Origin: Luteolibacter arcticus
GTDB taxonomy: Bacteria; Verrucomicrobiota; Verrucomicrobiia; Verrucomicrobiales; Akkermansiaceae
Assembly: GCF_025950235.1 (NCBI RefSeq)
Contig: NZ_JAPDDT010000006.1
Location: forward strand, 330,110 to 394,109
DNA length: 64,000 nucleotides
Reading direction: 5' to 3'
Positions within the stretch are counted from its first letter, which is position 1, and each line of letters begins with the position of its first letter. Both the position numbers and the translations under genes were made by a program. Below are positions 44,994 to 54,535 of the stretch, piece by piece. Below the pieces are notes generated by a model, which ran no database searches, had not been told where the DNA came from, and saw only the letters and a program-made list of their open reading frames with translations.

Positions 44994-46445
44994 ATGCAGC
45001 AGTTCGCACAAACATTTCCGGCGACTTCGCTGCGGCGATGCGTGGTTCCGCTGCTGGCGGCGAGTTCCTTGGGATTCATTGCATCCGCTCGCGGGGATCC
45101 AGGAGAGGGAGGAGCGTGGAAAAGCGATGCCCACGCACCTGAGATCGCTGGAATCGAAGCAAATCCTCTCAAGGGAATGATTCCCTTTGAAAGCGGTACG
45201 CGGCGATCCTTCCCGCACAGCATGGAGTGGTTCTACCTGCCCCTCAGGGATCTTCAGAAAGGAGACTCGGAGTTTGATTGGGAACCGATTGAGAGGCGGC
45301 TTGAAAAGATAGCGGGGAGAGGCAACCACTCCGTTTTCAGGATTTACCTCGACTATCCGGGCAAGCCGATTGGTACGCCCCAGTATCTGATCGATGCCGG
45401 TGTGCCAATGCGCGGTTACACCGATGCGGGAAATCATCACTCCGCCAGCAAGTCGCCGGACTGGAACGACCCCCGTCTGATCGGAGCCCTTGAGAGTTTC
45501 ATACTTCATCTCGGGAAGAAGTATGATGGGGATCCACGGATCGGCTTTCTAACGGCCGGTCTCTACGGCTTCTGGGGAGAGTGGCATAATCATCCCCACG
45601 ACCCGGGATGGGAGATGAGAGCCGAGGGCCGGGACCGGTTGCTGAACGCCTACCGGCAAGCGTTCGCCAAGACCCACGTGCTGCTACGCAATCCAATGGG
45701 AACAACGAATCCGGGACTGAAGACCAGTTTCGGGTATCATGACGATTCCTTTGGTTACGAAACCTTGCGGCCGGAATGGGCATTCTTCCCCCGACTACAT
45801 CAGAACGGATTGGTTGAAATCTGGAAGCAAAAGCCCATCGGAGGCGAGATCCGGCCGGAATTGCAGGCCACGATCTTCGATGCCTGGCCGAACCTCCCCG
45901 TGATCGTGGGAAGCAAGGCCAGCGAGGATCTCTCCGAATGCATCAATGCCACGCACGCAAGCTGGATGCTGAACGAACGTCTTTTCGCAGGCTCGCTTAC
46001 GGATATCCAACGCAAGAACGCCCTCCGTGCCCAACGCCTCCTGGGTTACGAGCTTCATGTCGCGGGTTCTTCCATCGACAGGGATGAGAAGAATAATCTC
46101 CACGTGAGGTTAAAGATCAGAAATGCCGGGGTGGCACCCTTTTATTATGAATGGCCAGCCGAGTTTGCCAGCTTTGATCCCGCAACAAAGATGAAGCGGG
46201 TGCTGGGTCGGTCCACAAACTGGAACGTGCCTGACATTCTGCCCGATGGCCGAGAGTACCAAAGGGAGTTCTCTTGTACCCTGACTGAGAGCACCAGAGG
46301 TCGACGGCTATTGCTGAGGCTCGTCAATCCCCTGGAGAATGGGAAGCCCTTGCGCTTCGCCAACGCTCGCCAAGATGGGGATCTCGAGGGTTGGTTGACC
46401 CTGCAAGACATTCCGGACGAGATTACCGGATCGACCACCCGTTGA
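44994..46445 (+). CDS. Secreted DUF4832-family protein
   Basis: The 483-residue protein has a signal peptide (MQQFAQTFPATSLRRCVVPL then LAASSLGFIASARG) and a TIM-barrel-like N-terminal part (NPLKGMIPFESG; MEWFYLPLRDLQKGDSEFDW; GFLTAGLYGFWGEWHNHP). A C-terminal domain is beta-rich (LHVRLKIRNAGVAPFYYEWP). The GLYGFWGEWH block is the DUF4832 hallmark, and the fold resembles glycoside hydrolases. Upstream in-frame starts (44808) would run through the dispersed repeat side, so ATG 44994 is used. Substrate unknown. Confidence 0.8.
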   Translation: MQQFAQTFPATSLRRCVVPLLAASSLGFIASARGDPGEGGAWKSDAHAPEIAGIEANPLKGMIPFESGTRRSFPHSMEWFYLPLRDLQKGDSEFDWEPIERRLEKIAGRGNHSVFRIYLDYPGKPIGTPQYLIDAGVPMRGYTDAGNHHSASKSPDWNDPRLIGALESFILHLGKKYDGDPRIGFLTAGLYGFWGEWHNHPHDPGWEMRAEGRDRLLNAYRQAFAKTHVLLRNPMGTTNPGLKTSFGYHDDSFGYETLRPEWAFFPRLHQNGLVEIWKQKPIGGEIRPELQATIFDAWPNLPVIVGSKASEDLSECINATHASWMLNERLFAGSLTDIQRKNALRAQRLLGYELHVAGSSIDRDEKNNLHVRLKIRNAGVAPFYYEWPAEFASFDPATKMKRVLGRSTNWNVPDILPDGREYQREFSCTLTESTRGRRLLLRLVNPLENGKPLRFANARQDGDLEGWLTLQDIPDEITGSTTR

Positions 46446-46484
46446 ACGGCTGCAACTCTAGCTCGCGATTTCCAATGGGCGAGT

Positions 46485-49400
46485 TCACTTGAAGAGCACC
46501 CGCCTCATCACGTCCGCCACTTCCTTGGCGGAGCGGTGGCGCAGGAATTCCTCGTGGCGGCCGGGAACGGTGTGGACTTCGATCTCGCTGGGGGCTGACC
46601 AGCCGAGCGTCGGGGCGCGGGGCAGCCAGCCATCGTCATCGGCGCGGATTAGTACAATGCGCTTGGCTCGCGGCAAGCGAGGCTCGTGGAGGTGCAGGGC
46701 ATCCCAGTGAAGCATCGCGCGTTCCTGCGACTCGGGATCGAGCACGTCGAGATCGAGAATGCCGCGGATATCTGGAATGCCGTCCTTGCCGGAAAGGCGG
46801 TTCATGCCGGAGGCGGCGGCGCGTTGCTTCATCTTCAAGCGCCGCAGGGCCACCTCGGTATCGCGCATCATCAGGCTCTTCACGCGGCCGGGGAGCCTCG
46901 AGAGGATTCGCCGCCAAGTGGCAAGGCGGAACCAAGGGTTGTAGCTCCGCGTGGCGCGGGGCGGTGAGGATTCAAGCAAGCACAGCAGCTCGATCTCTTC
47001 GCCCGCGTCCGCGAGCTGTGCGGCGATCTCCGCGGCGAGGTTTCCGCCGAAGCAAAAGCCGGCGATCCGGTACGGTCCACGCGGTTGGACGGCGCGGATT
47101 TTGCCGACGTGCGCGGCCGCCATGGCGGCCAATGTTTCAAAGCCATGGGTGCCTTCGGCGATCCCGTGCGAGTCGATGACGTCGCCTAACAGCCGTGCCG
47201 TCTCACGATAGGGCAAGAGCCCCATGCCGCCATCGACCAGCGTGTGGCACCAGAAAAGCGGGGTGCCGCCTTGCCCGCGGGACAGGGGGAGCACACGCGG
47301 CTCGGCCAAGTCGGGCGCGGCCTTCTCGCGGATCTGCGCGGCCATGCCGGCGGGCGTCGGACGGTCGAACAGCCAGTCGAGCGAGACCGCGATCCCGGTG
47401 CGTTGCGTTGCGTCGGTGACGAGGCGGGCGGCGACGAGCGAGTGACCGCCCAGTGCGAAGAAGTCATCGTGGGGACCCACATTGCGGCACCCGAGCGCGT
47501 CGGCCCAGATTTGGCAAAGCTCCATCTCCAGCGGGTCGTTTGCGTTCGTCGCTGCCGGCTTTTCGGTTTCGGGCAGCGGTCGCGCGGCCAGCGCCTTGCG
47601 GTCGATCTTGCCGCTCGCGGTGAGCGGCATGCGGTCGATGGAAATCAGCGGTGCCGGGACCATGTAGTCCGGCAGGCGCTCGCGAAGATAAGCGGAGATC
47701 TCGGAAGCCTGCAGGCCGGGCACCGTCGGGCGATACCATGCGATGAGCCGATCATCGGTGAGCACGGTGGCGGCCTCGGCGATGCCAAGATGGGAAAGCA
47801 GGGCGGCATCGATTTCGCCAAGCTCCACACGGAAGCCGCGGACTTTCACCTGGCCATCCGAGCGGCCAAGACATTCGAGCGAGCCATCCCCCAGCCAGCG
47901 CGCGAGGTCGCCGGTGCGGTAGACGCGTGGCATCTCTGTGGAGGCGGTTGGGACGAAGCGCTCGGCGGTAAGCTCGGGGCGTTGCCAGTAGCCGTCGGCC
48001 AGACCCGCGCCGGAAATGAGCAGCTCGCCGGGCACTCCGGGTGGCAAGGGCGAGCCATCGCTGCCGGCGATGTGGATGCCGGTGTTGGCAATCGGGTGGC
48101 CGATCAGGATGCGTGCCGGATTGTCCGGCACCCGCCAGATCGTGGACCAGACCGTGGTCTCGGTGGGGCCGTAGAGATTCCAGAGCTCGCGGCCGAGCGG
48201 CAGCAGCTTGCGGGCGAGCGGCAGATCCATCGCCTCGCCGCCGCAGAGGATCTTCGTGGCAGGTGATCCCTGCCAGCCCGCATCGATCAGCATGCGCCAG
48301 GTCGCGGGAGTCGCTTGCATGACGTCCGGCTTGGTCGCCTCCAGTCGTGAAAGGAGCGCCGCAGGATCGCGCGAAACGCCGCTTGGTATGAGGTCCACCG
48401 TGCCTCCGGAAATGAGTGGCAGGAAGATCTCCAGCGCCGAGATGTCGAAGGACACGGTGGTCACGGCTAGCAGGCGCTGGCCCTCGGCGAAGCCCGGCTC
48501 CTCCTGCATCGAGAGCAGGAAATTTGCGAGGGCCCCGTGGGAGACGACGACGCCCTTGGGCTTCCCGGTCGAGCCGGACGTGTAGAGGATGTAGGCGGTA
48601 TTCTCCGGCCGTGTGGAAACGGGTTCGGGCGGGGCGGAACCTGCGGCCATCTCCGGGTCAAGTACGATGGATGTCGTAGTTGGCGGCAGGCGATCGACGA
48701 GAGCCGGTGAAACGAGGACGTGCAGGGGTGCCTGATCTTCCAGCACCAGCGCGAGGCGTTCCGGCGGGTTGGCGGCGTCGAGCGGGACGTAGGCGGCACC
48801 GCATTTCCACGCGGCGAGCAGGGCAACCGGCAGCAGCAGGTTGCGCTCTAACAAAAGCGCGATGCGGTCACCGGGTTTGACGCCTTTGGCTTGCAGCGAG
48901 GCGGCCAATGCCGAGGAACGCGAGTCGAGCGCGGCGTAGTCGAGCGACTCCTCGCCGCAGATGAGGGCGGTTCGTGCCGCAAGGCGTTGGCAGGTTCCGG
49001 CGATGAGCGCGGGAGCGGTTTGCTTCGGGAACTCGGGGCGCTCGACTCCTTGGCCCACTGCAAGCAGGTGGAGGAGATCGCGTTCCGACAGCCCATCGAT
49101 GGCGCAGATCGGCCGCTCGGCCTCGCGGCAGACGGCTTCCAGCGTGGCGAGATAGCGGTCGAGCATGGCCGCGGCGGTTGCCTCCTTGAAGAGGTCGTCG
49201 CGATACTCGAGCACGACCTGCTGGCGGTCGGAGAGGACGAAGTAGAGCAGGCTGAGATCGAACTGCACCGCGCCCCGATGGGCGAGGTAAGGCCGGCAGC
49301 GCAGGCCGCCGTGCCAGACTTCGGCAATCGGGATCTCCTGATGATCGAACATCACCTGCGCGAGCGGCGAGCGGTCGCGCGCGCGCTCGGGTCTGACGGC

Positions 49401-52277
49401 CTCGATGATGCGCTCGAAGGGCGCGTCCTGGGCGGCCTGCATTTCGAAGGCGGCGTCGCGCACCCGGTCCAGCAGGGTTAGGAAGGTTTCCGACGGATCG
49501 AGCGTCAGGCGGAAGGGCAGGGTATTGACCAGCGTGCCGACGAGGTCGGCGGCGGCGGCGTGGTTGCGATTGGCGATCGGCACCGCGATCACCGGGTCAT
49601 CGTCCCCGCCATGGCGGCGCAGCAGCAGCAGGAAGGCCGCGAGTTGCACCATGAACGGGGTGACCCGGCGGGCCTTCGCAAAGGCCGTGACCCGCTCGAC
49701 GAGTCCGGTGGGCATGATGCGTTCCACGGCTCCACCCAGAGACGACGGCTTGGCCGGGCGGGAGAAATCGGTGGCAAGTTCCATGACGCCGGCGTGACCG
49801 GCGAGACGCCTTTTCCAATAGAAGGTCGCGGCGTCGGCGGCACCGCTTTCGATCCAGCGGCGATGCCAAGCGGCGTAGTCGAGATAGTCGGCGCCTGCCA
49901 ACGGCGGCGGGGCCTGCTTGCCACCGGCGAAGGTGGCGTAGTAGGCGGCCAGGTCGCGTATCAGCACGCGCACCGACCAGCCATCGGCCACGATGTGGTG
50001 GGCGCACAGGGCGAGGATGTGGTGCTTCTTTCCGCAGGCGACCAGCAGCGCCCGGATCGGCGAGTCATTCGCAAGATCGAACGGACGCAGGGAGAATGCC
50101 TTGAGCGCCGGTTCGCGCGGACCGTTGCTGCGCTCGATCGCCAGCGGCGGGCTGTCGTCGAGTCGCACGACGATGCGACCGTCCTGCATGGCGTGACGGC
50201 TGCGCAAGATGGTGTGGCGGGCAACCAGCGCGGCAAAGGCGCGGTCGAGCGCGGCGATATCGAGCGGACCCTCCAGCTCCAGCGCGCCGAAGACGTGATA
50301 AGCGGCGCTTTCCGGCTCCAACTGGTGGAGAAAGCCCATGCGCTCCTGCGAATGCGTGAGCAACCCGCTGTCACGTCCCGAGCCGGGCGCGATTTCCGGC
50401 GGGGGAGTGGCGGTCTTTCCCTCGAAGGTGGCGGCGAGATGCCCAAAGGAAGGCGCTGAGAAAAGGTCGGCCAGCGAGACCTCGACACCGGTGGTGGCCC
50501 GCAGGAGGGCGGACAGGCGGGTGGCCTCGATCGAGCTGAGTCCGAAGGCGATCAGGTCGTCTTCCGCGCGCCCGCCGTCGCGGCCGGACACTTCCCGGAC
50601 GGCATCGAGGACCGCATCGAGCCACTTGCCACCCGGAGGGAGAGCCGGGGCATGGGCGGCCTCGTCGAAGATCACGACGAGTTTGCCGGCCCCGAAGGCG
50701 TCGCGGGCGGCGGAGCGCTGGAGCTTGCCACTGGTGGTGCGGGGCAGGGTGCCGGCCCGGACGAAGACGATGCGGTGGATCGGTAATTCGAGTGAATCGG
50801 CGATGCTCTTGCGAATCGCGACCGCAAGATCTGCCAATTCCTTTTCCGGCAGGCGCTGCGATTCGATCGCGAGCACCAATCCTTCGCCGGCCGCGGTTTC
50901 GCCGGCGAAAGCGGCGGCCGTCGTGAATTGGGGAAAGCTGCCAGCCAAGTCTTCCTCGACATCTTCCGGCGCCACATTCGTGCCACCGAGGATGATCAGG
51001 TCCTTGATCCGGCCGACCACGTGAAGTTCCCCGTTTTCGAGATATCCCCGGTCGCCGGTGCGAAGTTCCCCGTCGGCTCCGAAGACCTTGGCGCTTTCAT
51101 CCGGACGGTTCCAGTATCCCGCAGCGATGCCGGCTCCCTTCACCCGGATCTCGCCAATCTCTCCGGCGGGCAGGGTGCGTCCGCTCACGGCGTCGACGAT
51201 GCGCAGTGAGGAGCCATCCACCACCGGTCCGCATGAGACGTGCTGACCGGCCTCCGGGTGATGGGATATTCTCTGGAACCGGCCGGAGCGGCAGGCCGTC
51301 ACGGTGAGGGTGGCTTCGGCCAGTCCGTAGCCGGGCAGAAACGTTTCCGGCCGGAAGCCGTAAGGGGCAAAGCGCCGGGTGAAGCGCTGGAGCGTGTCGA
51401 TACGGATCCGCTCGGCTCCGGTCGGGGCGGCGTTCCAGCAAGAGAGATCCAAGCCGGCGAGTTCCTCGTCGCGGATCGAGCGCAGGCAGAGGTCGAAGGC
51501 GAAATTCGGGCCGCCGCTGAAATCGGCGCGGTAGCGGCTGATTGCCCGCAGCCAGCGGACCGGACGCTGGACGAAATGATCGGGTGAGAAGAAGGTCAGC
51601 GGCTGCCCGGAGTCGAATGAGAACAGGATCTTCAGGATCAGCCCCATGTCGTGATAGGGCGGCAGCCAACTGAGCATCGAGCGGATGCCGAGGCCCCGGA
51701 GGGTGCTGCCAAGCGCGGCGAGATGGTGCCTCAGGTGATGGTGATGAAGCACCACGCCTTTCGGTTTGGCGGTCGAACCGGAGGTGTATTGAAGCAGGCA
51801 GGGGCCGTCGGCGTGCGGCGTGTCCCGCTCGAAAGGGCTGCCGGTGGCGAGGTCCTCCATGGTCAGGACGGTCACGCCGGGGATCGGCTTGGCGGGGGAT
51901 TCGCCGATCGCCAGGGTCGCTCCGGAATCCCGCAGAATCGCTTCCAGCCGTTGCCGGTGGCGATTCCCGCGCGGTGGGTAGGCGGGTACCGCAATTGCCC
52001 CGGCGAACCAACAGGCGAACAGGCCGACGATGAAATCCAGCCCCGGCGATTCCATCAGCAACACCGGTTTTCCGGTCGCGCCTGCCTCAACCAAGCTGCC
52101 GGCCCGGATGCGTGCCTGACGCAGCAGTTCGCCGTAGTGTAGTAGATGCTCCTGATCCTCGCCGTCCGCCAGAAAACGGAAGGCCAGTCGCTCCGCTTCG
52201 GCCGTGGCCCGCTGGTCGAGCACCGCGGTGAGCGGTCCGACGAGGGGACGGTCCAGGGAAAGTGCGCTGGTGGTCAT
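46485..52277 (-). CDS. NRPS-type synthetase: FAAL-PCP-C-A-PCP-TE
   Basis: This 1930-residue enzyme has six domains. A fatty-acyl-AMP ligase comes first (residues about 10-560; LQYTSGSTAKPKG near 165, LSWLPPYHDMGLI). PCP1 follows (GLSSIE, Ser near 581). A condensation domain (about 640-1080) carries HHIVADG near 760. An adenylation domain (about 1090-1540) carries LYTSGSTGKPKGVV near 1237, SFDISALE and LYGPTETTVWSTIW. PCP2 (GGHSL, Ser near 1609) precedes a thioesterase (GFCFGG near 1740, with Cys as nucleophile, and PGRHEEF). Aligned by eye to GrsA, the A pocket reads D-I-L-Q-L-G-L-V-W, the glycine-type code. An N-acylglycine is the likely product. ATG 52277 is chosen over 52349 because the latter runs through a C8 tract. 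Confidence 0.88.
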   Translation of the reverse strand: MTTSALSLDRPLVGPLTAVLDQRATAEAERLAFRFLADGEDQEHLLHYGELLRQARIRAGSLVEAGATGKPVLLMESPGLDFIVGLFACWFAGAIAVPAYPPRGNRHRQRLEAILRDSGATLAIGESPAKPIPGVTVLTMEDLATGSPFERDTPHADGPCLLQYTSGSTAKPKGVVLHHHHLRHHLAALGSTLRGLGIRSMLSWLPPYHDMGLILKILFSFDSGQPLTFFSPDHFVQRPVRWLRAISRYRADFSGGPNFAFDLCLRSIRDEELAGLDLSCWNAAPTGAERIRIDTLQRFTRRFAPYGFRPETFLPGYGLAEATLTVTACRSGRFQRISHHPEAGQHVSCGPVVDGSSLRIVDAVSGRTLPAGEIGEIRVKGAGIAAGYWNRPDESAKVFGADGELRTGDRGYLENGELHVVGRIKDLIILGGTNVAPEDVEEDLAGSFPQFTTAAAFAGETAAGEGLVLAIESQRLPEKELADLAVAIRKSIADSLELPIHRIVFVRAGTLPRTTSGKLQRSAARDAFGAGKLVVIFDEAAHAPALPPGGKWLDAVLDAVREVSGRDGGRAEDDLIAFGLSSIEATRLSALLRATTGVEVSLADLFSAPSFGHLAATFEGKTATPPPEIAPGSGRDSGLLTHSQERMGFLHQLEPESAAYHVFGALELEGPLDIAALDRAFAALVARHTILRSRHAMQDGRIVVRLDDSPPLAIERSNGPREPALKAFSLRPFDLANDSPIRALLVACGKKHHILALCAHHIVADGWSVRVLIRDLAAYYATFAGGKQAPPPLAGADYLDYAAWHRRWIESGAADAATFYWKRRLAGHAGVMELATDFSRPAKPSSLGGAVERIMPTGLVERVTAFAKARRVTPFMVQLAAFLLLLRRHGGDDDPVIAVPIANRNHAAAADLVGTLVNTLPFRLTLDPSETFLTLLDRVRDAAFEMQAAQDAPFERIIEAVRPERARDRSPLAQVMFDHQEIPIAEVWHGGLRCRPYLAHRGAVQFDLSLLYFVLSDRQQVVLEYRDDLFKEATAAAMLDRYLATLEAVCREAERPICAIDGLSERDLLHLLAVGQGVERPEFPKQTAPALIAGTCQRLAARTALICGEESLDYAALDSRSSALAASLQAKGVKPGDRIALLLERNLLLPVALLAAWKCGAAYVPLDAANPPERLALVLEDQAPLHVLVSPALVDRLPPTTTSIVLDPEMAAGSAPPEPVSTRPENTAYILYTSGSTGKPKGVVVSHGALANFLLSMQEEPGFAEGQRLLAVTTVSFDISALEIFLPLISGGTVDLIPSGVSRDPAALLSRLEATKPDVMQATPATWRMLIDAGWQGSPATKILCGGEAMDLPLARKLLPLGRELWNLYGPTETTVWSTIWRVPDNPARILIGHPIANTGIHIAGSDGSPLPPGVPGELLISGAGLADGYWQRPELTAERFVPTASTEMPRVYRTGDLARWLGDGSLECLGRSDGQVKVRGFRVELGEIDAALLSHLGIAEAATVLTDDRLIAWYRPTVPGLQASEISAYLRERLPDYMVPAPLISIDRMPLTASGKIDRKALAARPLPETEKPAATNANDPLEMELCQIWADALGCRNVGPHDDFFALGGHSLVAARLVTDATQRTGIAVSLDWLFDRPTPAGMAAQIREKAAPDLAEPRVLPLSRGQGGTPLFWCHTLVDGGMGLLPYRETARLLGDVIDSHGIAEGTHGFETLAAMAAAHVGKIRAVQPRGPYRIAGFCFGGNLAAEIAAQLADAGEEIELLCLLESSPPRATRSYNPWFRLATWRRILSRLPGRVKSLMMRDTEVALRRLKMKQRAAASGMNRLSGKDGIPDIRGILDLDVLDPESQERAMLHWDALHLHEPRLPRAKRIVLIRADDDGWLPRAPTLGWSAPSEIEVHTVPGRHEEFLRHRSAKEVADVMRRVLFK

Positions 52278-52606
52278 CTTTTGGGGGGGGCACCGTGCAG
52301 CGAACCGCGACAGCCAAGTGACGCTAGCGGAATGAATCCGGCGGGACAACTCCGCCCCGCCTACGTGATCGCGTGGGGCAGGGCAGGGAAAAACGAGGCA
52401 TGATTCGTGCCGCCGCGGGCCTGCGGCGAAAATTGCGGAATAATGACAGGAACCTTTGTCTGCGTTCTGGGTTTCAACTTCGTTTTATTTCCTGGAAAGA
52501 AGCCACCACTTCGCTTCGTAGGCGGGCGATCCCCCAATCCTCATGCCTTGGCGGCGGATTGACGGCGTCGAGTTGAACGCCTAGTTTTACCAAAACCTCG
52601 AAACCC
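52278..52606. other. Intergenic region between synthetase and second PSD1 gene
   Basis: The 329-bp divergent gap starts with an eight-base G run (52283-52290, C8 on the synthetase strand) only 5 bases from its ATG. It also holds a GGCGGG/CCCGCC hairpin near 52344-52360. The rest, including an AT-rich patch near 52470-52495 that could hold a promoter, shows no gene. Confidence 0.5.
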
Positions 52607-54514
52607 ATGAAACCCCGCACCTTTGGCTTCCTCGCCTGCTGGCTGGTGGTTCTGCCTTCTGCCCACGCGGCGGAAAAGCCGTCCCCCGCGAACGATCCCG
52701 CTTTCATCGCCAAGGCCTCACGGTCGATCGATGCCAATGTCGCCTCCTGGTATCGCAAGGAGAAGCTGCCGGTGCCGGCGGTGACGGATGATGCCACATT
52801 CCTGCGCCGGGCCTTCCTGGTCGCAATCGGCCGGATTCCGACCGCGGAAGAGGCCCGCTTTTTCCTGGAGATCGACGAGGCGAACAAGCGCGTCCAGCTC
52901 ATCGACTACCTCGTGCAGTCGCCCGGCTACTCCAGCCACATGAGCAATTGGGTCTTCGACCTGTTGCGCGTGACCGACGACAAGCCCGGCTTCAATGGCA
53001 GCTTCGAGCCCTACCGCCACTGGGTGCGCACCGCGATGGAGAGTAACATGCGGTGGGACGAGTTTAGTCACTCGCTGCTTTCCGCGAATGGGGACGGCTG
53101 GGATCCCAAGACGGCGGCCGTCGGCTACTACACCCGCGACCGCGGCATGCCGCTGGACAATCTGGCGAACTCAATGCGCGTTTTCCTCGGCTCCCGGATG
53201 GAGTGTGCCCAGTGCCACGACGATCCCTTCGGCGAAACCGAGCGCCACGATTTCTACGAGCTGGCCGCCTTCACCGAAGGCCAGGGCGGGATGCGCCAGA
53301 ACCTGATGCGCGGCCTGTGGGACGAGATCAATGACGGCGAGAAGCGTCGCTCGGTGGATTATGAGGTGGCGCAGGTCATGTGGGACCGGGTTTACGGGCT
53401 CAGCCTTGGCGGCAGCGGCGAGGGCAAGATCAAGTTGCCCGAGGACTACCAGTATCGCGACGGCGAGCCGGGCCAGTTGATCGGAGCCAAGACCCCCTTT
53501 GGCAAAGGTGTCCGCATTTCGGAAAAGAACGACAAGGGCGGCGGTCGCAAGGAACTGGCCGACTGGGTCACCACCAAGACCGGGGAGCAGTTCGCGTCCG
53601 TCGCTGCCAACCGCATGTGGAAGCGCGTCATGGGCCGCGGGGTCTATGAGCCGGTCGACGAATACAAGCCGACCAAGGAGCTCCACCATCCGGAGCTGAT
53701 GAACACGCTGATCTCGCTGATGGTCGAGCTCAACTACGACCTGCAAGCCTTCCAGAAGGTTCTGCTTAACACGAAGACCTTCCAGTTCGTCCCGAACCCT
53801 GAGCCGTCGAAGGTGGTCACCGGCGACGACTTCCATGGCCGCCAGCTTTCCCGCCTGTCTGCGGAGCAGCTCTGGGACTCGCTGATCACGCTGGCTGCCG
53901 GCGATCCAGACAAGAAGCCGCGCCGCGGGCTCGACGACCGCATCTATCTCAACCGCAAGCCAGTGCTGGTCGGGAAGAAGAACATGGTGCAGGTCTCGAA
54001 AGAAGTTCTGGCCCTGGAGTCGGAAGCCGCCGTGCGCTCCTATTTCGACAAGCTGCTGGAAGAAGTGAAGAAAGATGGCGGCGGTGGTGGCGGTGATAGC
54101 ATGATGGGCATGGCCAAGATCCAGCGCTACGACAGCAAGTCCCATGTCCGCGCTTCCGAACTGCCGAGCCCCGCGCCGCGGAATCACCTGCTATACCTCT
54201 TCGGCCAGTCCGATCGCATCGTTGTGGAAGGTGCCAGCCGTGATCCGAACGTAGGCCAGGTGCTCTCGCTCATGAACGGCTACGTGCAGGAGCAACTGGT
54301 CAACAACTCCGGTGCCCACCTCTACAAGAGCCTCGAAGGAGCGGGCAGCGACGAGGAGAAGATCCGCCGCCTTTACATCACCATTCTCAACCGGCCGCCG
54401 AGCGGCGAGGAAATGGGCTGGATGCTCGAGGAGGTGAAGAACTCCGGCCAAAACGGCTTCCGCAACATCGTTTCCGCACTCGTGATGTCCTCCGAGTTCC
54501 TCTTCTTGCAATAA
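52607..54514 (+). CDS. DUF1549/DUF1553 family protein 2 (no N-terminal cytochrome domain)
   Basis: The 635-residue protein has a signal peptide (MKPRTFGFLACWLVVLPSAH), DUF1549 (DATFLRRAFLVAIGRIPTAE; GSRMECAQCHDDPFGETERH, a CxxCH motif) and DUF1553 (GEQFASVAANRMWKRVMGRG; YNYDLQAFQKVLLNT-like helix; LYITILNRPPSGEEMGWMLE). It lacks the PSCyt1 cytochrome present in the first copy, so it is a shorter subclass. The partner DUF1501 gene follows after 21 bp. Confidence 0.92.
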   Translation: MKPRTFGFLACWLVVLPSAHAAEKPSPANDPAFIAKASRSIDANVASWYRKEKLPVPAVTDDATFLRRAFLVAIGRIPTAEEARFFLEIDEANKRVQLIDYLVQSPGYSSHMSNWVFDLLRVTDDKPGFNGSFEPYRHWVRTAMESNMRWDEFSHSLLSANGDGWDPKTAAVGYYTRDRGMPLDNLANSMRVFLGSRMECAQCHDDPFGETERHDFYELAAFTEGQGGMRQNLMRGLWDEINDGEKRRSVDYEVAQVMWDRVYGLSLGGSGEGKIKLPEDYQYRDGEPGQLIGAKTPFGKGVRISEKNDKGGGRKELADWVTTKTGEQFASVAANRMWKRVMGRGVYEPVDEYKPTKELHHPELMNTLISLMVELNYDLQAFQKVLLNTKTFQFVPNPEPSKVVTGDDFHGRQLSRLSAEQLWDSLITLAAGDPDKKPRRGLDDRIYLNRKPVLVGKKNMVQVSKEVLALESEAAVRSYFDKLLEEVKKDGGGGGGDSMMGMAKIQRYDSKSHVRASELPSPAPRNHLLYLFGQSDRIVVEGASRDPNVGQVLSLMNGYVQEQLVNNSGAHLYKSLEGAGSDEEKIRRLYITILNRPPSGEEMGWMLEEVKNSGQNGFRNIVSALVMSSEFLFLQ

Positions 54515-54535
54515 AACCCCACCCTTGGAAAAACC

